Positions 42,741-51,507 of a stretch of DNA of 62,928 nucleotides are shown piece by piece. Both the position numbers and the translations under genes were made by a program. The DNA is taken from NCBI GenBank assembly GCA_964528595.1, contig CAZGTM010000019.1, forward strand, positions 1-62,928, in the 5' to 3' direction. The first letter of the stretch is position 1, and each line of letters starts with the position of its first letter. Under the pieces are notes generated by a model. It was not told the DNA's origin. It ran no database searches and worked only from the letters and a program-made list of their open reading frames with translations. The DNA is from CAYFKJ01 sp964528595. GTDB lineage: Bacteria > Pseudomonadota > Alphaproteobacteria > UBA2966.

Positions 42741-43532
42741 GTGAAACTTCCACTTTACCAAATCGATGCTTTCACCGACCGGGCATTTGGCGGCAACCCG
42801 GCTGCCATCTGCCCCCTTGGTGAGTGGTTGGACGACGACACCATGCAGAAGATGGCGTTGGAGAACAATCTCTCCGAAACCGCCTTTTTCGTCGGCGGCG
42901 AGGGACGCTACGATCTCCGCTGGTTCACGCCGGCACACGAAGTCGACCTGTGCGGCCATGCCACCCTGGCTTCGGCCCACGTCGTCTTCAACCGCCTGGA
43001 GCCCGGATCGGACAAGGTCGTTTTTTCGACCAAGAGCGGCGACCTTATGGTGACGCGCCAGGGCGATCTGATGGAAATGAATTTCCCCTCGCGCCCGCCT
43101 TCTCCGGTGGCCTCCTACGGCGGCCTTCTGGAAGCCCTTGGCGGCAATCCAGGCGAGGTTATGGCGGCCCGCGATTACATGGTTACCTACGAGACGGCGG
43201 ACGACGTCCGCGCCCTGGCGCCCGACATGGCCGGCCTGGCAAGTCTCGACAAATTCGCGATCATCGTGACCGCGCCCGGCGACGGCACGGCGGAGGCGCC
43301 CGACTTCGTGTCGCGCTTTTTCGCGCCGGCCGGCGGTATTCCCGAAGACCCGGTCACCGGGTCGGCGCATTGCACGCTGATCCCCTACTGGTCGAAGCGC
43401 TTGGGCAAGTCCGAACTGACGGCGCACCAGATATCGCCGCGCGGCGGCGTGCTGCACTGCCGGGACGAGGGCGACCGGGTGACGATCGCCGGTAACGCGG
43501 TGGAGGTCCTGGCCGGCGAATTCTTCCTTTAG
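42741..43532 (+). CDS. PhzF-family isomerase
   Basis: A 263-residue protein of the PhzF/DapF-like fold. It has IDAFTDRAFGGNPAAICPL, the catalytic-Glu segment MALENNLSETAFF, LRWFTPAHEVDLCGHATLASAHV and IPEDPVTGSAHCTLIPYW, all the family's marks. Only a few members have known reactions (phenazine isomerisation), and no phenazine genes are present, so the substrate is unknown. It follows DUF1127 and lies opposite the MocR regulator. MocR proteins often control adjacent enzymes. Confidence 0.87.
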   Translation: MKLPLYQIDAFTDRAFGGNPAAICPLGEWLDDDTMQKMALENNLSETAFFVGGEGRYDLRWFTPAHEVDLCGHATLASAHVVFNRLEPGSDKVVFSTKSGDLMVTRQGDLMEMNFPSRPPSPVASYGGLLEALGGNPGEVMAARDYMVTYETADDVRALAPDMAGLASLDKFAIIVTAPGDGTAEAPDFVSRFFAPAGGIPEDPVTGSAHCTLIPYWSKRLGKSELTAHQISPRGGVLHCRDEGDRVTIAGNAVEVLAGEFFL

Positions 43533-43569
43533 ACGCTGCCCGGCCGGGCTATTCCTGCTAAGACAGGGT

Positions 43570-44094
43570 ATGGAAACAGAGCAGGCACAGTCAAAAGCAG
43601 GGCAACGCCCAGCCGTGGAAATCTGCTTCGCCGTTGAACCGGGGGATATCGCCGAGGTCAAGGCGCTCTTCATCGAATATGCCGAATCGCTGCATTTCAA
43701 TCTCTGTTTCCAGGATTTCGACACGGAATTGGAGACGTTTCCCGGCGCTTATTCGGCGCCGCAAGGGACATTGCTGTTGGCCCGCGTCGGTGCTGCCGCG
43801 GCTGGCGGTGTCGGCCTGCGGGCGCTCCCCAATGATCCTGAACTGGGCCGCGTTTGCGAGATGAAGCGCCTCTATGTCAGACCTGATTTTCGCGCTTACG
43901 GTCTGGGGCGAAAACTGACGACGGTCCTGATCGACACCGCCCGCGATCTGGGCTACGCCGCCATGCGGCTCGATACCATCGACACCATGGTGGAGGCGGG
44001 CGCGCTGTATCGTTCCCTCGGCTTCGTCGAAATCCCGCCCTACTACGACAGCCCCATCGACGGCGTGAAATATTACCAATTGGCGCTTGGGTAA
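43570..44094 (+). CDS. GNAT-family N-acetyltransferase
   Basis: A 174-residue acetyltransferase. The acetyl-CoA motif A is CEMKRLYVRPDFRAYGLGRKLTTVLIDTARDLGY, with the R/Q-x-x-G-x-G/A pattern RAYGLG, and motif B is TMVEAGALYRSLGFVEIPPYYDSP. The acceptor is unknown. The ATG at 43570 lies 38 bases after phzF. It is followed by the tartrate-dehydrogenase-like gene after 51 bases, all on the plus strand; cotranscription is possible. Confidence 0.85.
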   Translation: METEQAQSKAGQRPAVEICFAVEPGDIAEVKALFIEYAESLHFNLCFQDFDTELETFPGAYSAPQGTLLLARVGAAAAGGVGLRALPNDPELGRVCEMKRLYVRPDFRAYGLGRKLTTVLIDTARDLGYAAMRLDTIDTMVEAGALYRSLGFVEIPPYYDSPIDGVKYYQLALG

Positions 44095-44145
44095 CCGCCC
44101 CGTTAAACTCGGCGATCCCGCCGCCGAAACGGAGCACCCGACCGC

Positions 44146-45222
44146 ATGAGCACGCCCGCCAATTCGCTAAAACACCGCATAGCCGTCATCCCTGGTGACG
44201 GCATCGGCCGCGAGGTCGTGCCGGAAGGTATCCGCGTTCTCGATGCCGTGGCGGCGAAGTTCGGCATCGATTTTGAATGGGCCGAATTGGATTGGTCTTG
44301 CGAGAAATACCTGAAAACCGGCAGCATGATGCCCGACGACGCCTTCGATATTCTGCGCGAACACGACCAGATTTTCCTCGGTGCGGTCGGCTATCCGGGC
44401 GTTCCCGACCACGTCTCGCTGTGGGGTCTGCTGATACCCATCCGCCGGGCGTTCTCGCAGTACGCCAACGTTCGGCCCGTCAAACTTTTCGCGGGCGTCG
44501 ACTGCCCCCTTAAGGGTTACGGGCCCGGCGACATCGACATGGTGATCGTGCGGGAAAACGTCGAGGGCGAGTATTCCGAGATCGGCGGGCGGCTTTATAC
44601 CGGCACCGAGCAGGAAGTCGCCGTGCAGGAAAGCATGTTCACCAAACAGGGCCTCGACCGCATCATGCGTTATGCCTTCGAATTGGCCTGCACGCGCGAT
44701 GCCCGGCACGTCACGTCGGCGACGAAATCGAACGGCATCATCCACACCATGCCCTATTGGGACGAACGCTTCGAAGCCATCCGGGCGGAGTACCCCGAGA
44801 TAAAGACCGACAGGTTCCACATCGATATCCTGACGGCGCATTTCGTCGGCAAACCCGACCATTTCGACGTCGTCGTGGGCTCCAACCTGTTCGGCGATAT
44901 CCTCTCCGATCTCGGGCCGGCGGTCGTTGGCGGCATCGGTATCGCGCCCAGCGCCAACATCAACCCGGCCGGTGATGCGCCGTCGATGTTCGAACCGGTG
45001 CACGGCTCCGCCCCCGACATCGCGGGACAGGGCATCGCCAACCCGGTGGCGCAGATCTGGTCGGGCGCCATGATGCTCGACCACCTGGGGCATTCGGAAG
45101 CCGCCCGCGCCGTCGAAGGCGCCATCGCGCACATCCTGGCCGAAGGCGCGGCACTGACGCCGGACCTCGGCGGCAAAGCCAGTACAGAGGAAATGGGAAA
45201 GGCCATCGCAGATGCAATCTGA
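44146..45222 (+). CDS. Tartrate/D-malate dehydrogenase-like decarboxylating dehydrogenase
   Basis: A 358-residue member of the isocitrate/isopropylmalate dehydrogenase family. The substrate-recognition stretch GAVGYPGVPDHVSLWGLLIPIRRAFSQYANVRPVKL is the tartrate dehydrogenase/D-malate dehydrogenase type rather than LeuB. Metal ligands lie in SNLFGDILSDLGPA and the NAD segment in PVHGSAPDIAG. It oxidises D-malate, tartrate or a close relative. Its last bases overlap the FAH-family gene by 11, so the two work on one pathway. No leuCD genes are near. Confidence 0.86.
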   Translation: MSTPANSLKHRIAVIPGDGIGREVVPEGIRVLDAVAAKFGIDFEWAELDWSCEKYLKTGSMMPDDAFDILREHDQIFLGAVGYPGVPDHVSLWGLLIPIRRAFSQYANVRPVKLFAGVDCPLKGYGPGDIDMVIVRENVEGEYSEIGGRLYTGTEQEVAVQESMFTKQGLDRIMRYAFELACTRDARHVTSATKSNGIIHTMPYWDERFEAIRAEYPEIKTDRFHIDILTAHFVGKPDHFDVVVGSNLFGDILSDLGPAVVGGIGIAPSANINPAGDAPSMFEPVHGSAPDIAGQGIANPVAQIWSGAMMLDHLGHSEAARAVEGAIAHILAEGAALTPDLGGKASTEEMGKAIADAI

Positions 45223-46003
45223 CGCCATCAAGCAAGCCGCCGCCTTCGTCGGCGAACACCGCCTCGCCGTCGAACCCTTCCGCGACCTGCCCGAGGGAAC
45301 CCAACCCGCCGACCCGGCCGAGGCCTACGACATCCAGTGGGCGCTGCACGACTGGTTCGCGGACCAAGGTGAGGACTACGCCGGTTGGAAAGTGGGCGTG
45401 ACGTCAACCGCCATGCAGGAATACATGAAGATGACGACACCCTGCATGGGCCGGGTGCGCAGCCGTCTGGTGGCGCGTAATCACGCCGACCTGCCGCGCG
45501 AGGCATATTGTGCCCCCGGCATCGAGTGCGAAATCGTCGTGCGCATGGGCCGGGACCTGACGCCCGCCGACGCGCCGCATACGCGGGACTCGGTTGCCGA
45601 TGCCGTGGCGGCCCTGATGCCCGGATTCGAGGTCGTCGACGACCGCTACAACGACATTCTCAGCATGCCGGCCATCACCTTGATCACGGACGATTTCTGC
45701 AATGCCGGCTGCGTGCTGGGCGACGAAGTCACGGACTGGCGGAGCCTCGATCTCGAAGCCATCGAAGGCCGCATGTCGGTCAACGGCGAAGAGCCCAGCG
45801 TCGGCCACGGCCGCGACGTCCTGGGCCACCCCCTCGAGGCGCTGGCCTTCGTCGCCAACCACCTGGCCGCCAATGGCCTGACCCTGAAGGCCGGCGAATT
45901 CGTCATGCTGGGATCGTTGGTCAAGACGCGCTGGCTCGACAAAGGCGACAGCGCCACGGCCGAGATCGACGGGCTGGGTTCGGTGAGTTTGAGCTTTGTT
46001 TGA
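45212..46003 (+). CDS. FAH-superfamily 2-keto-4-pentenoate hydratase-like protein
   Basis: A 263-residue hydratase/decarboxylase of the MhpD/DmpE type. It has AGWKVGVTS near the start, the metal-binding glutamates in APGIECEIVVRMG and GFEVVDDRY, and LGSLVKTRWLDKGDSATAEIDGLG near the end. In aromatic degradation such enzymes hydrate 2-keto-4-enoates; the substrate here is unknown. The ATG at 45212 lies inside the end of the dehydrogenase gene, which suggests coupling and a shared pathway for a hydroxy or keto acid. A repeat element follows. Confidence 0.84.
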   Translation: MQSDAIKQAAAFVGEHRLAVEPFRDLPEGTQPADPAEAYDIQWALHDWFADQGEDYAGWKVGVTSTAMQEYMKMTTPCMGRVRSRLVARNHADLPREAYCAPGIECEIVVRMGRDLTPADAPHTRDSVADAVAALMPGFEVVDDRYNDILSMPAITLITDDFCNAGCVLGDEVTDWRSLDLEAIEGRMSVNGEEPSVGHGRDVLGHPLEALAFVANHLAANGLTLKAGEFVMLGSLVKTRWLDKGDSATAEIDGLGSVSLSFV

Positions 46004-46023
46004 GTGTCAGAATTAGCCTTCTT

Positions 46024-46109
46024 CGTCACTCCCGCGAAAGCGGGAGTCCATGTTTCGTTTTTTGTTATGACAACATGAAGAATGGATTCCCGCTTTCGCG
46101 GGAATGACG
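46024..46109. repeat. REP-like element, two opposed ATTCCCGC/GCGGGAAT hairpins
   Basis: Left unit: ACTCCCGC (46028-46035) pairs with GCGGGAGT (46040-46047) over GAAA. Right unit: ATTCCCGC (46086-46093) pairs with GCGGGAAT (46098-46105) over TTTC. The outer CGTCA and TGACG ends are inverted, so the whole is a symmetric element. It lies between convergent genes and may end both transcripts. It shares its ends with the element at 6871-6995. Confidence 0.8.
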
Positions 46110-46119
46110 GTGGATATTG

Positions 46120-47349
46120 TCAGATCCCCTCCAACGCCCCGCAGAAACGGTCGATTTCCTCGTCGGAGTTGTAGTAGTGCACGCTGGCGCGGACGATGGT
46201 GCCGAGGTCACGGGCGCTGAAGTCGAGGCGGGTGCTGGCGGGGCTGGAGGTTTCGACGTTGATGGCTTGCTCGCTGAGCGCTTCGAAAACAGCTTCCGGT
46301 TCGTGGCCTTCCATCGTGAAGCTGACGATGCCGCATTGCTCGACGCCGAGGTCCCACACATTGACGTCCGGCAGCGCGTTCAGTTTGGCGCGCAGGTTCG
46401 CGGCCAGGTCGAGAACGCGACCGTAGATGATCTCCAGGCCCCAGCCTTTGGCGTACTCGATGGCGGCGCAAAGTCCGGCGCGGCCGGCGACATAGCATTC
46501 CCAGTTCTCAAAACGCCGCGCATCGTCGCGGATGCGGTAGCTTTGCTCGCCCGTCCATTCCGCCGCATGCAGGTCGAGGAAGGGCGGTTCCAAGATTTCG
46601 ATCAGTTCCTTGCGCACCCAGAGGAAGCCGGTGCCGCGCGGACCGCGCAGATACTTGCGCCCCGTCGCCGAGAGCATGTCGCAGCCGATGGCGGCGACAT
46701 CGATGGGCATCTGTCCGACCGACTGGCAGGCGTCGAGGAGGTAGGGGATGTTGGCCGCCTTGGCGACGCGGCCCACCTCCGCCGCCGGATTGACCAGGCC
46801 GCCGTTGGTCGGCACGTGGGTGATCGAGATCAGCTTGACGCGGTCGTCGATCATGCTTTCCAGCGCCGCCACGTCGATCTGGCCGCTTTCGTCGGCGGGC
46901 ACGGCTTCGATCACCGCGCCGGTCTTTTTGGCGACCTGAAGGTAGGCAATGTAGTTCGAGGCGTATTCCGAGGTACAGGTGAGGATGCGGTCGCCCTCCG
47001 CGAACGTCATGGCGTAGAAGGCCATGTCCCAGGCCCGCGTGGCGTTCTCGACGATGGCGATTTCATCCGTCGACGCATTGATCAGGCCCGCCGTCGCGTC
47101 ATAGACCCGGTTTAGCGGCCGTTCGGCGCGCGCCGCCGCCTCATAACCGCCGATCTCCGATTCCAGTTGCAGATGGCGGATGACGGCTTCCGTGACGCAC
47201 TCCGGCATCAGCGCGGCGCCGGCGTTGTTGAAATGCAGCACGTTCTCGCAGCCCGGCGTATCGCGCCGCGCCTTGGTCAGGTCGAAGGCGGGCAGACCGG
47301 TGCCCTCGTAAAGTGATTGCGGTCCATCGCCGAATTCCAGACTGCTCAT
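46120..47349 (-). CDS. Class V aminotransferase-fold PLP enzyme (1 of 2)
   Basis: A 409-residue enzyme of the cysteine desulfurase/isopenicillin epimerase-like class V fold. The opening FNNAGAALMPECVTEAVIRH, the cofactor segment LLDACQSVGQMPIDVAAIGCDMLSATGRKYLRGPRGTGFLWV (PLP lysine K in GRKYLRG) and the C-terminal ASVHYYNSDEEIDRF are typical of selenocysteine-lyase/EgtE-like members. There is no SufS-type active Cys loop visible. It lies five bases downstream of a related enzyme and probably works with it. The substrate is unknown. Confidence 0.8.
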   Translation of the reverse strand: MSSLEFGDGPQSLYEGTGLPAFDLTKARRDTPGCENVLHFNNAGAALMPECVTEAVIRHLQLESEIGGYEAAARAERPLNRVYDATAGLINASTDEIAIVENATRAWDMAFYAMTFAEGDRILTCTSEYASNYIAYLQVAKKTGAVIEAVPADESGQIDVAALESMIDDRVKLISITHVPTNGGLVNPAAEVGRVAKAANIPYLLDACQSVGQMPIDVAAIGCDMLSATGRKYLRGPRGTGFLWVRKELIEILEPPFLDLHAAEWTGEQSYRIRDDARRFENWECYVAGRAGLCAAIEYAKGWGLEIIYGRVLDLAANLRAKLNALPDVNVWDLGVEQCGIVSFTMEGHEPEAVFEALSEQAINVETSSPASTRLDFSARDLGTIVRASVHYYNSDEEIDRFCGALEGI

Positions 47350-47354
47350 CAGGG

Positions 47355-48491
47355 CTATCCCAACGCTGATCCCAAAACGTCGAACAGTTTATCGACATCG
47401 GCGTCGGTATTGTAGACATGCGGTGTGATGCGCATGGAGGAGCCCCGGACGCTGACGAATACCTTGTTTTCAGCCAGCCTCTCGGGCAGGCCATCCGGCA
47501 CGCCGTCTTCAAACCGAAGTCCCAGGAAATGCCCCGCACGCAAGCCCTGGGGCGCACTGGCTAGGCCCAAACCGCGGGCGCGTTCGGCAATGTCGTTGGT
47601 GCGGGCTGACAACGTCGCCTGAATTTCATCCACGCCCCAGGCGAGGATCTGGTCGAGGGCGGCCTGGGCGCCCGGCATCAGGGCGAAATTCGGTGTTTCG
47701 CCGACGTCGTAGCGGCGGGCGCCTGATTGATACTCATCGACGTATTGAACCAATCCGGAGAAATTGTCGGCATCTTCGCGTTGAATCCAGCTGTGCTCCA
47801 TCGGCTGGCCGTCCTGGCGGTGCGGGGCGGCGTAGGCGAAACCGATAGAGTAGGGGCCGAGCAGCCATTTGTAGCTGGCGGCGACGAGGAAGTCGGGCTG
47901 TACCTCCCGGACGTCGAGGGGCAGGGCCCCCAGCGATTGGGTGGCGTCAATGGCGAGGGCGGCGCCGATGGCGCGGCAGCGTTCACCCACCGCGACGAGG
48001 TCGATCAGGCCGCCGTCCGTCCAGTGGCAGTGGGGCAGCGTCACGATGTCCACGCCCTCATTGATGGCGGTAAGGATGGTTGCCGTCCAGTCGTCGTCCT
48101 CCGGCCTTGGCAGAACCTCGATGACGCCACCGTTGCGCTTCGCCAACTCGCGCCAGGGATAGACGTGCGAGGGAAACTGCTCTTCCAGCATGAGAATTCG
48201 CCTGCCCTCACCCAGGGGCAGATTAAGAGCCGCCGTGGACAGGCCGTAGCTGGCCGCCGGGATGACGAAAATACCGTCGGCCCCGGCGCCGATCAGCTCG
48301 GCGAACGACCGCCTGGCGGCTTCGGTGCCCGAGAAGAAATCGGACGGCGTCACCGTCCAAGGCACCGCCTTGCGTCGCAGGCCTTCTTCCGAGGCGGCCA
48401 GCACGGCGTGGCTCAACGGGGAGAGATAGGCGCAATTGAAATAGGCGACATCGTCGGGAATATCGAAAAGGTGCCGTTGACTGGCGATCAT
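47355..48491 (-). CDS. Class V aminotransferase-fold PLP enzyme (2 of 2)
   Basis: A 378-residue enzyme of the same broad fold as its neighbour. It has YFNCAYLSPLSHAVLAASEEGL, the cofactor segment LAIDATQSLGALPLDVREVQPDFLVAASYKWLLGPYSIGFAY (lysine in SYKWLLG) and RITPHVYNTDADVDKLFDVL. Similarity to the other gene is at the family level only, so they are an old duplication or an assembled pair. The start is ATG 48491; the frame is open a few codons more. It is divergent from serC. Neither has a recognisable substrate. Confidence 0.8.
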   Translation of the reverse strand: MIASQRHLFDIPDDVAYFNCAYLSPLSHAVLAASEEGLRRKAVPWTVTPSDFFSGTEAARRSFAELIGAGADGIFVIPAASYGLSTAALNLPLGEGRRILMLEEQFPSHVYPWRELAKRNGGVIEVLPRPEDDDWTATILTAINEGVDIVTLPHCHWTDGGLIDLVAVGERCRAIGAALAIDATQSLGALPLDVREVQPDFLVAASYKWLLGPYSIGFAYAAPHRQDGQPMEHSWIQREDADNFSGLVQYVDEYQSGARRYDVGETPNFALMPGAQAALDQILAWGVDEIQATLSARTNDIAERARGLGLASAPQGLRAGHFLGLRFEDGVPDGLPERLAENKVFVSVRGSSMRITPHVYNTDADVDKLFDVLGSALG

Positions 48492-48624
48492 GGAATACCT
48501 GCCGCTTGTTGGCTGCAAAATGTGGCTGAAACCAAGCCACGCACGGCTTCGCTAGTCAACCTTTCGGGCAGCAACCCGGCGGAAAAATGAAGGCCGCTTA
48601 TTTTCAACTTCACGGGAAATCGCG

Positions 48625-48652
48625 TTGACATTCGCCTCGCCATCCTTAAAGT
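48625..48652 (+). promoter_or_regulatory. Promoter of serC-serA
   Basis: TTGACA (48625-48630), 16-base spacer, TAAAGT (48647-48652). The transcript would start near 48658, leaving a 54-base structured leader before the serC ATG. Confidence 0.65.
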
Positions 48653-48657
48653 CCCCG

Positions 48658-48711
48658 GCGGGCCACGATCCCCCAACGGGTCGCTGCCCTTCTGGAAGGA
48701 AGGGAGACACC
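48658..48711 (+). promoter_or_regulatory. serC leader RNA with two mutually exclusive hairpins (probable serC motif)
   Basis: Hairpin 1: GGGC (48660-48663) pairs with GCCC (48686-48689), and CGAtCCC pairs with GGGTCG inside it. Hairpin 2: CCCTTC (48687-48692) pairs with GAAGGG (48699-48704), which covers the ribosome site. Both need the CCC at 48687-48689, so they cannot form together. A leader element named the serC motif is known upstream of serC in alphaproteobacteria. No ligand is established to my knowledge. Confidence 0.6.
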
Positions 48712-49866
48712 ATGAAACCAGAATTGCGTCCTCAGAATCCCCGTTTTTCCTCGGGGCCATGTTCCAAACGGCCGGGCTGGACGCCGGCAGCTCTCAACGA
48801 CATAAGCGACGGCCGCTCGCACCGCGCCGCCGAATGCAAGGCGAAGATCAACGACGTCTGCGACCGCATGCGGCGTATTCTCGGCCTGCCCGATGATTAT
48901 CTCATCGGCATCGTGCCGGCGTCGGATACCGGCGCCATCGAGATGGCCATGTGGTCTCTGTTGGGCCCGCGCGGCGTTGACCTCCTGGCCTGGGAGAATT
49001 TCGGCGCGCAATGGCAGATCGACGTCACCAAACAGCTCAAGATCGAAGACACCCGGGTCATCGACGCGCCCTACGGTGAAATTCCCGATCTTGGCCAGGT
49101 CGATTGCGACCGCGACGTCATCTTCACCTGGAACGGTACCGCCGGCGGCGCCTGCGTGCCCAACGGCGACTGGATTGATGCCGACCGTCAGGGCCTGACG
49201 ATTTGCGACGCCACCAGCGCCGTCTTCGCCATGGACCTCGACTGGAGCAAGCTCGACGCCACCACGTTCTCCTGGCAGAAGGTGCTGGGCGGCGAAGCGG
49301 CTCATGGCGTGCTGGTCCTCAGCCCGCGTGCCGTCGAACGCCTGGAAAGCTACACGCCACCCTGGCCGATGCCGAAGATCTTCCGCCTGACCAAGGGCGG
49401 CAAGCTCAACGCCGACATTTTCAAGGGCGCCACCATCAACACGGTTTCGATGATGGTCATCGAAGACGCGCTGGACGCCCTGACCTGGGCCGAGACCCAA
49501 GGGCTCGACGGCCTGCTCGACCGCTCGAGGACCAACCTCGCGGCGATATCAGCCTGGGTCGAACAGACGCCCTGGGTCGAATTTCTCGTGACGGACGCCT
49601 CTGCGCGGTCGTCGACCTCGATCTGCCTCTCGGTCGTCGATCCCTGGTTCCAGGGTTTACCGGAAGCCGAGCAGCGGGCGCTGATCAAGCAGTTGATGGC
49701 GACGCTGGAGGCGGAAAACGTCGCCCTCGACATCGGCGCCTATCCGGCGGCGCCGCCGGGTCTGCGCATCTGGGGCGGCGCCACCGTCGAAACCTCGGAT
49801 ATCCAGGCCTTGTTGCCGTGGCTCGATTGGGCGTTTGCCGACATCAAGTCATCCCAGGCCGCTTAA
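48712..49866 (+). CDS. serC: Phosphoserine aminotransferase
   Basis: Second step of serine synthesis: 3-phosphohydroxypyruvate to phosphoserine, with glutamate. The 384-residue protein is of the alphaproteobacterial/Methanosarcina type. It has SSGPCSKRPGWTPAALND, TWNGTAGGACVPNGDW, and the PLP lysine in TTFSWQKVLGGEAAHGVLVLSPRAV. The ATG at 48712 follows AAGGGAG, which the leader hairpin can hide; the longer frame to 48625 starts inside the promoter. serA follows after 30 bases, so both are under the same leader. Confidence 0.93.
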   Translation: MKPELRPQNPRFSSGPCSKRPGWTPAALNDISDGRSHRAAECKAKINDVCDRMRRILGLPDDYLIGIVPASDTGAIEMAMWSLLGPRGVDLLAWENFGAQWQIDVTKQLKIEDTRVIDAPYGEIPDLGQVDCDRDVIFTWNGTAGGACVPNGDWIDADRQGLTICDATSAVFAMDLDWSKLDATTFSWQKVLGGEAAHGVLVLSPRAVERLESYTPPWPMPKIFRLTKGGKLNADIFKGATINTVSMMVIEDALDALTWAETQGLDGLLDRSRTNLAAISAWVEQTPWVEFLVTDASARSSTSICLSVVDPWFQGLPEAEQRALIKQLMATLEAENVALDIGAYPAAPPGLRIWGGATVETSDIQALLPWLDWAFADIKSSQAA

Positions 49867-49896
49867 CCCCCCCAACCCGTTTCCAAAGGCAAGACC

Positions 49897-51477
49897 ATGG
49901 TCAAAGTTCTAATTTCGGACAAAATGAGTCCGCTGGCGGCGGAAGTGTTCAGCTCCCGCGGCATCGAGGTCGACGAAAAGACCGGCATGAGCCCGGAGGA
50001 ATTGGCGGCCTGCATCGGCGAGTACGACGGTCTCGCCGTCCGCTCCGCCACCAAGGCAACCAACGATATTCTGGCGTCGGCCGACAACCTGAAGGTCATC
50101 GGCCGGGCCGGCATCGGCGTCGACAACATCGATATCCCGGGCGCGACCCAACGCGGCATCGTCGTCATGAACACGCCGTTCGGCAATTCCATCACAACTG
50201 CCGAACATTCGATCGCCATGCTGTTGTCGCTGGCCCGGGAAATTCCCCAGGCCAACGCATCGACGCATCAGGGCAAGTGGGAGAAATCCCGCTTCATGGG
50301 CGTCGAGGTCGCCGGCAAGACGCTGGGCCTGATCGGCTGCGGCAACATCGGCTCGGTGGTCGCCGATCTGGCCCAAGGCCTCAAGATGAAGGTCCTGGCC
50401 TACGATCCCTTCTTGTCGCCGGAACGGGCCGAGACCATCGGCGTCGAAAAAGTCGAGTTGGACGCCCTCTTTCCCCGCGCCGACTTTATTACCCTGCACA
50501 CACCGCTGACGGATCAGACCCGCAACGTCATCGATGCCGAGGCCATCACCAAGATGCGCTCGGGCGTGCGTATCGTGAACTGCGCACGCGGCGGCCTGAT
50601 CGACGAGGCGGCCTTGAAGGAGGCTGTCGAGAGCGGCAGCGTCGCGGGCGCGGCGCTTGACGTGTTCGCCGAGGAACCGGCAACGGATAATCCGCTGTTT
50701 GGTGTCGACGGCATCGTCGTCACGCCTCATCTCGGCGCTTCCACCACGGAAGCCCAGGAAAAGGTCGCGCTTCAGATCGCCGAACAAATGTCCGACTTTC
50801 TGCTTGATGGAGCGATCACGAACGCCCTCAACATGCCGTCGGTATCGGCGGAGGACGCACCGCGTCTCAGGCCGTACATGCGGATGGTCGAACAGATCGG
50901 CCGTTTCGCCGGGCAGATCACCGAGACCGGCCTGAAGACCGTGACCATCGAATATGCCGGTCACGCCGCAACCCTGAACACCAGTCCCTTGACGGCGATT
51001 GTGCTGGAGGGGCTGCTGTCGCCGTTGATGGAATCGGTCAACATGGTCAACGCGCCGCTGGTTGCCAAGGAACGCGGCGTCGCGGTCATCGAAACCAAGC
51101 AGGAAAGCATCAGCGACCACCAGACCCTGGTCCGGCTGACGGTCGAAACCGAGCGCCGCAGCCGCGTCGTGGCGGGATCGCTGTTCGGCGATTCAAAACC
51201 GCGCGTGGTGCAGATCAACGACATGGCGGTTGAGGCCGAGCTGGCGCCGCACATGATCTACCTCAACAACGAGGATAAACCCGGCCTGATCGGCGCCGTC
51301 GGCACCGTGCTCGGCGACGCCAATCTCAATATCGCGACGTTCCACCTGGGCCGATCGAATGCCGGCGGCGACGCCCTAGCGTTGATCGAGATCGACGGTG
51401 AAATCGACGACGACGTTCTGACAAAGTTGCAGGACCTGCCGCACGTCAAGCAGGTCAAGGCGCTGGATTTCGTCTAA
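49897..51477 (+). CDS. serA: D-3-phosphoglycerate dehydrogenase
   Basis: First step of serine synthesis. The 526-residue long form has the catalytic domain, the NAD fold (GKTLGLIGCGNIGSVVADLAQGL), the catalytic Arg in NCARGGLIDEAAL, Glu in DVFAEEP and His in VVTPHLGAS, an intervening regulatory domain, and a C-terminal ACT domain (HMIYLNNEDKPGLIGAVGTVLGDANLNIATFHLGR) that likely senses serine. It is cotranscribed with serC. hisZ follows after 30 bases. Confidence 0.96.
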   Translation: MVKVLISDKMSPLAAEVFSSRGIEVDEKTGMSPEELAACIGEYDGLAVRSATKATNDILASADNLKVIGRAGIGVDNIDIPGATQRGIVVMNTPFGNSITTAEHSIAMLLSLAREIPQANASTHQGKWEKSRFMGVEVAGKTLGLIGCGNIGSVVADLAQGLKMKVLAYDPFLSPERAETIGVEKVELDALFPRADFITLHTPLTDQTRNVIDAEAITKMRSGVRIVNCARGGLIDEAALKEAVESGSVAGAALDVFAEEPATDNPLFGVDGIVVTPHLGASTTEAQEKVALQIAEQMSDFLLDGAITNALNMPSVSAEDAPRLRPYMRMVEQIGRFAGQITETGLKTVTIEYAGHAATLNTSPLTAIVLEGLLSPLMESVNMVNAPLVAKERGVAVIETKQESISDHQTLVRLTVETERRSRVVAGSLFGDSKPRVVQINDMAVEAELAPHMIYLNNEDKPGLIGAVGTVLGDANLNIATFHLGRSNAGGDALALIEIDGEIDDDVLTKLQDLPHVKQVKALDFV

Positions 51478-51507
51478 TCGGGAAAATGCTCTAAACTCCG
51501 GCCCGCC

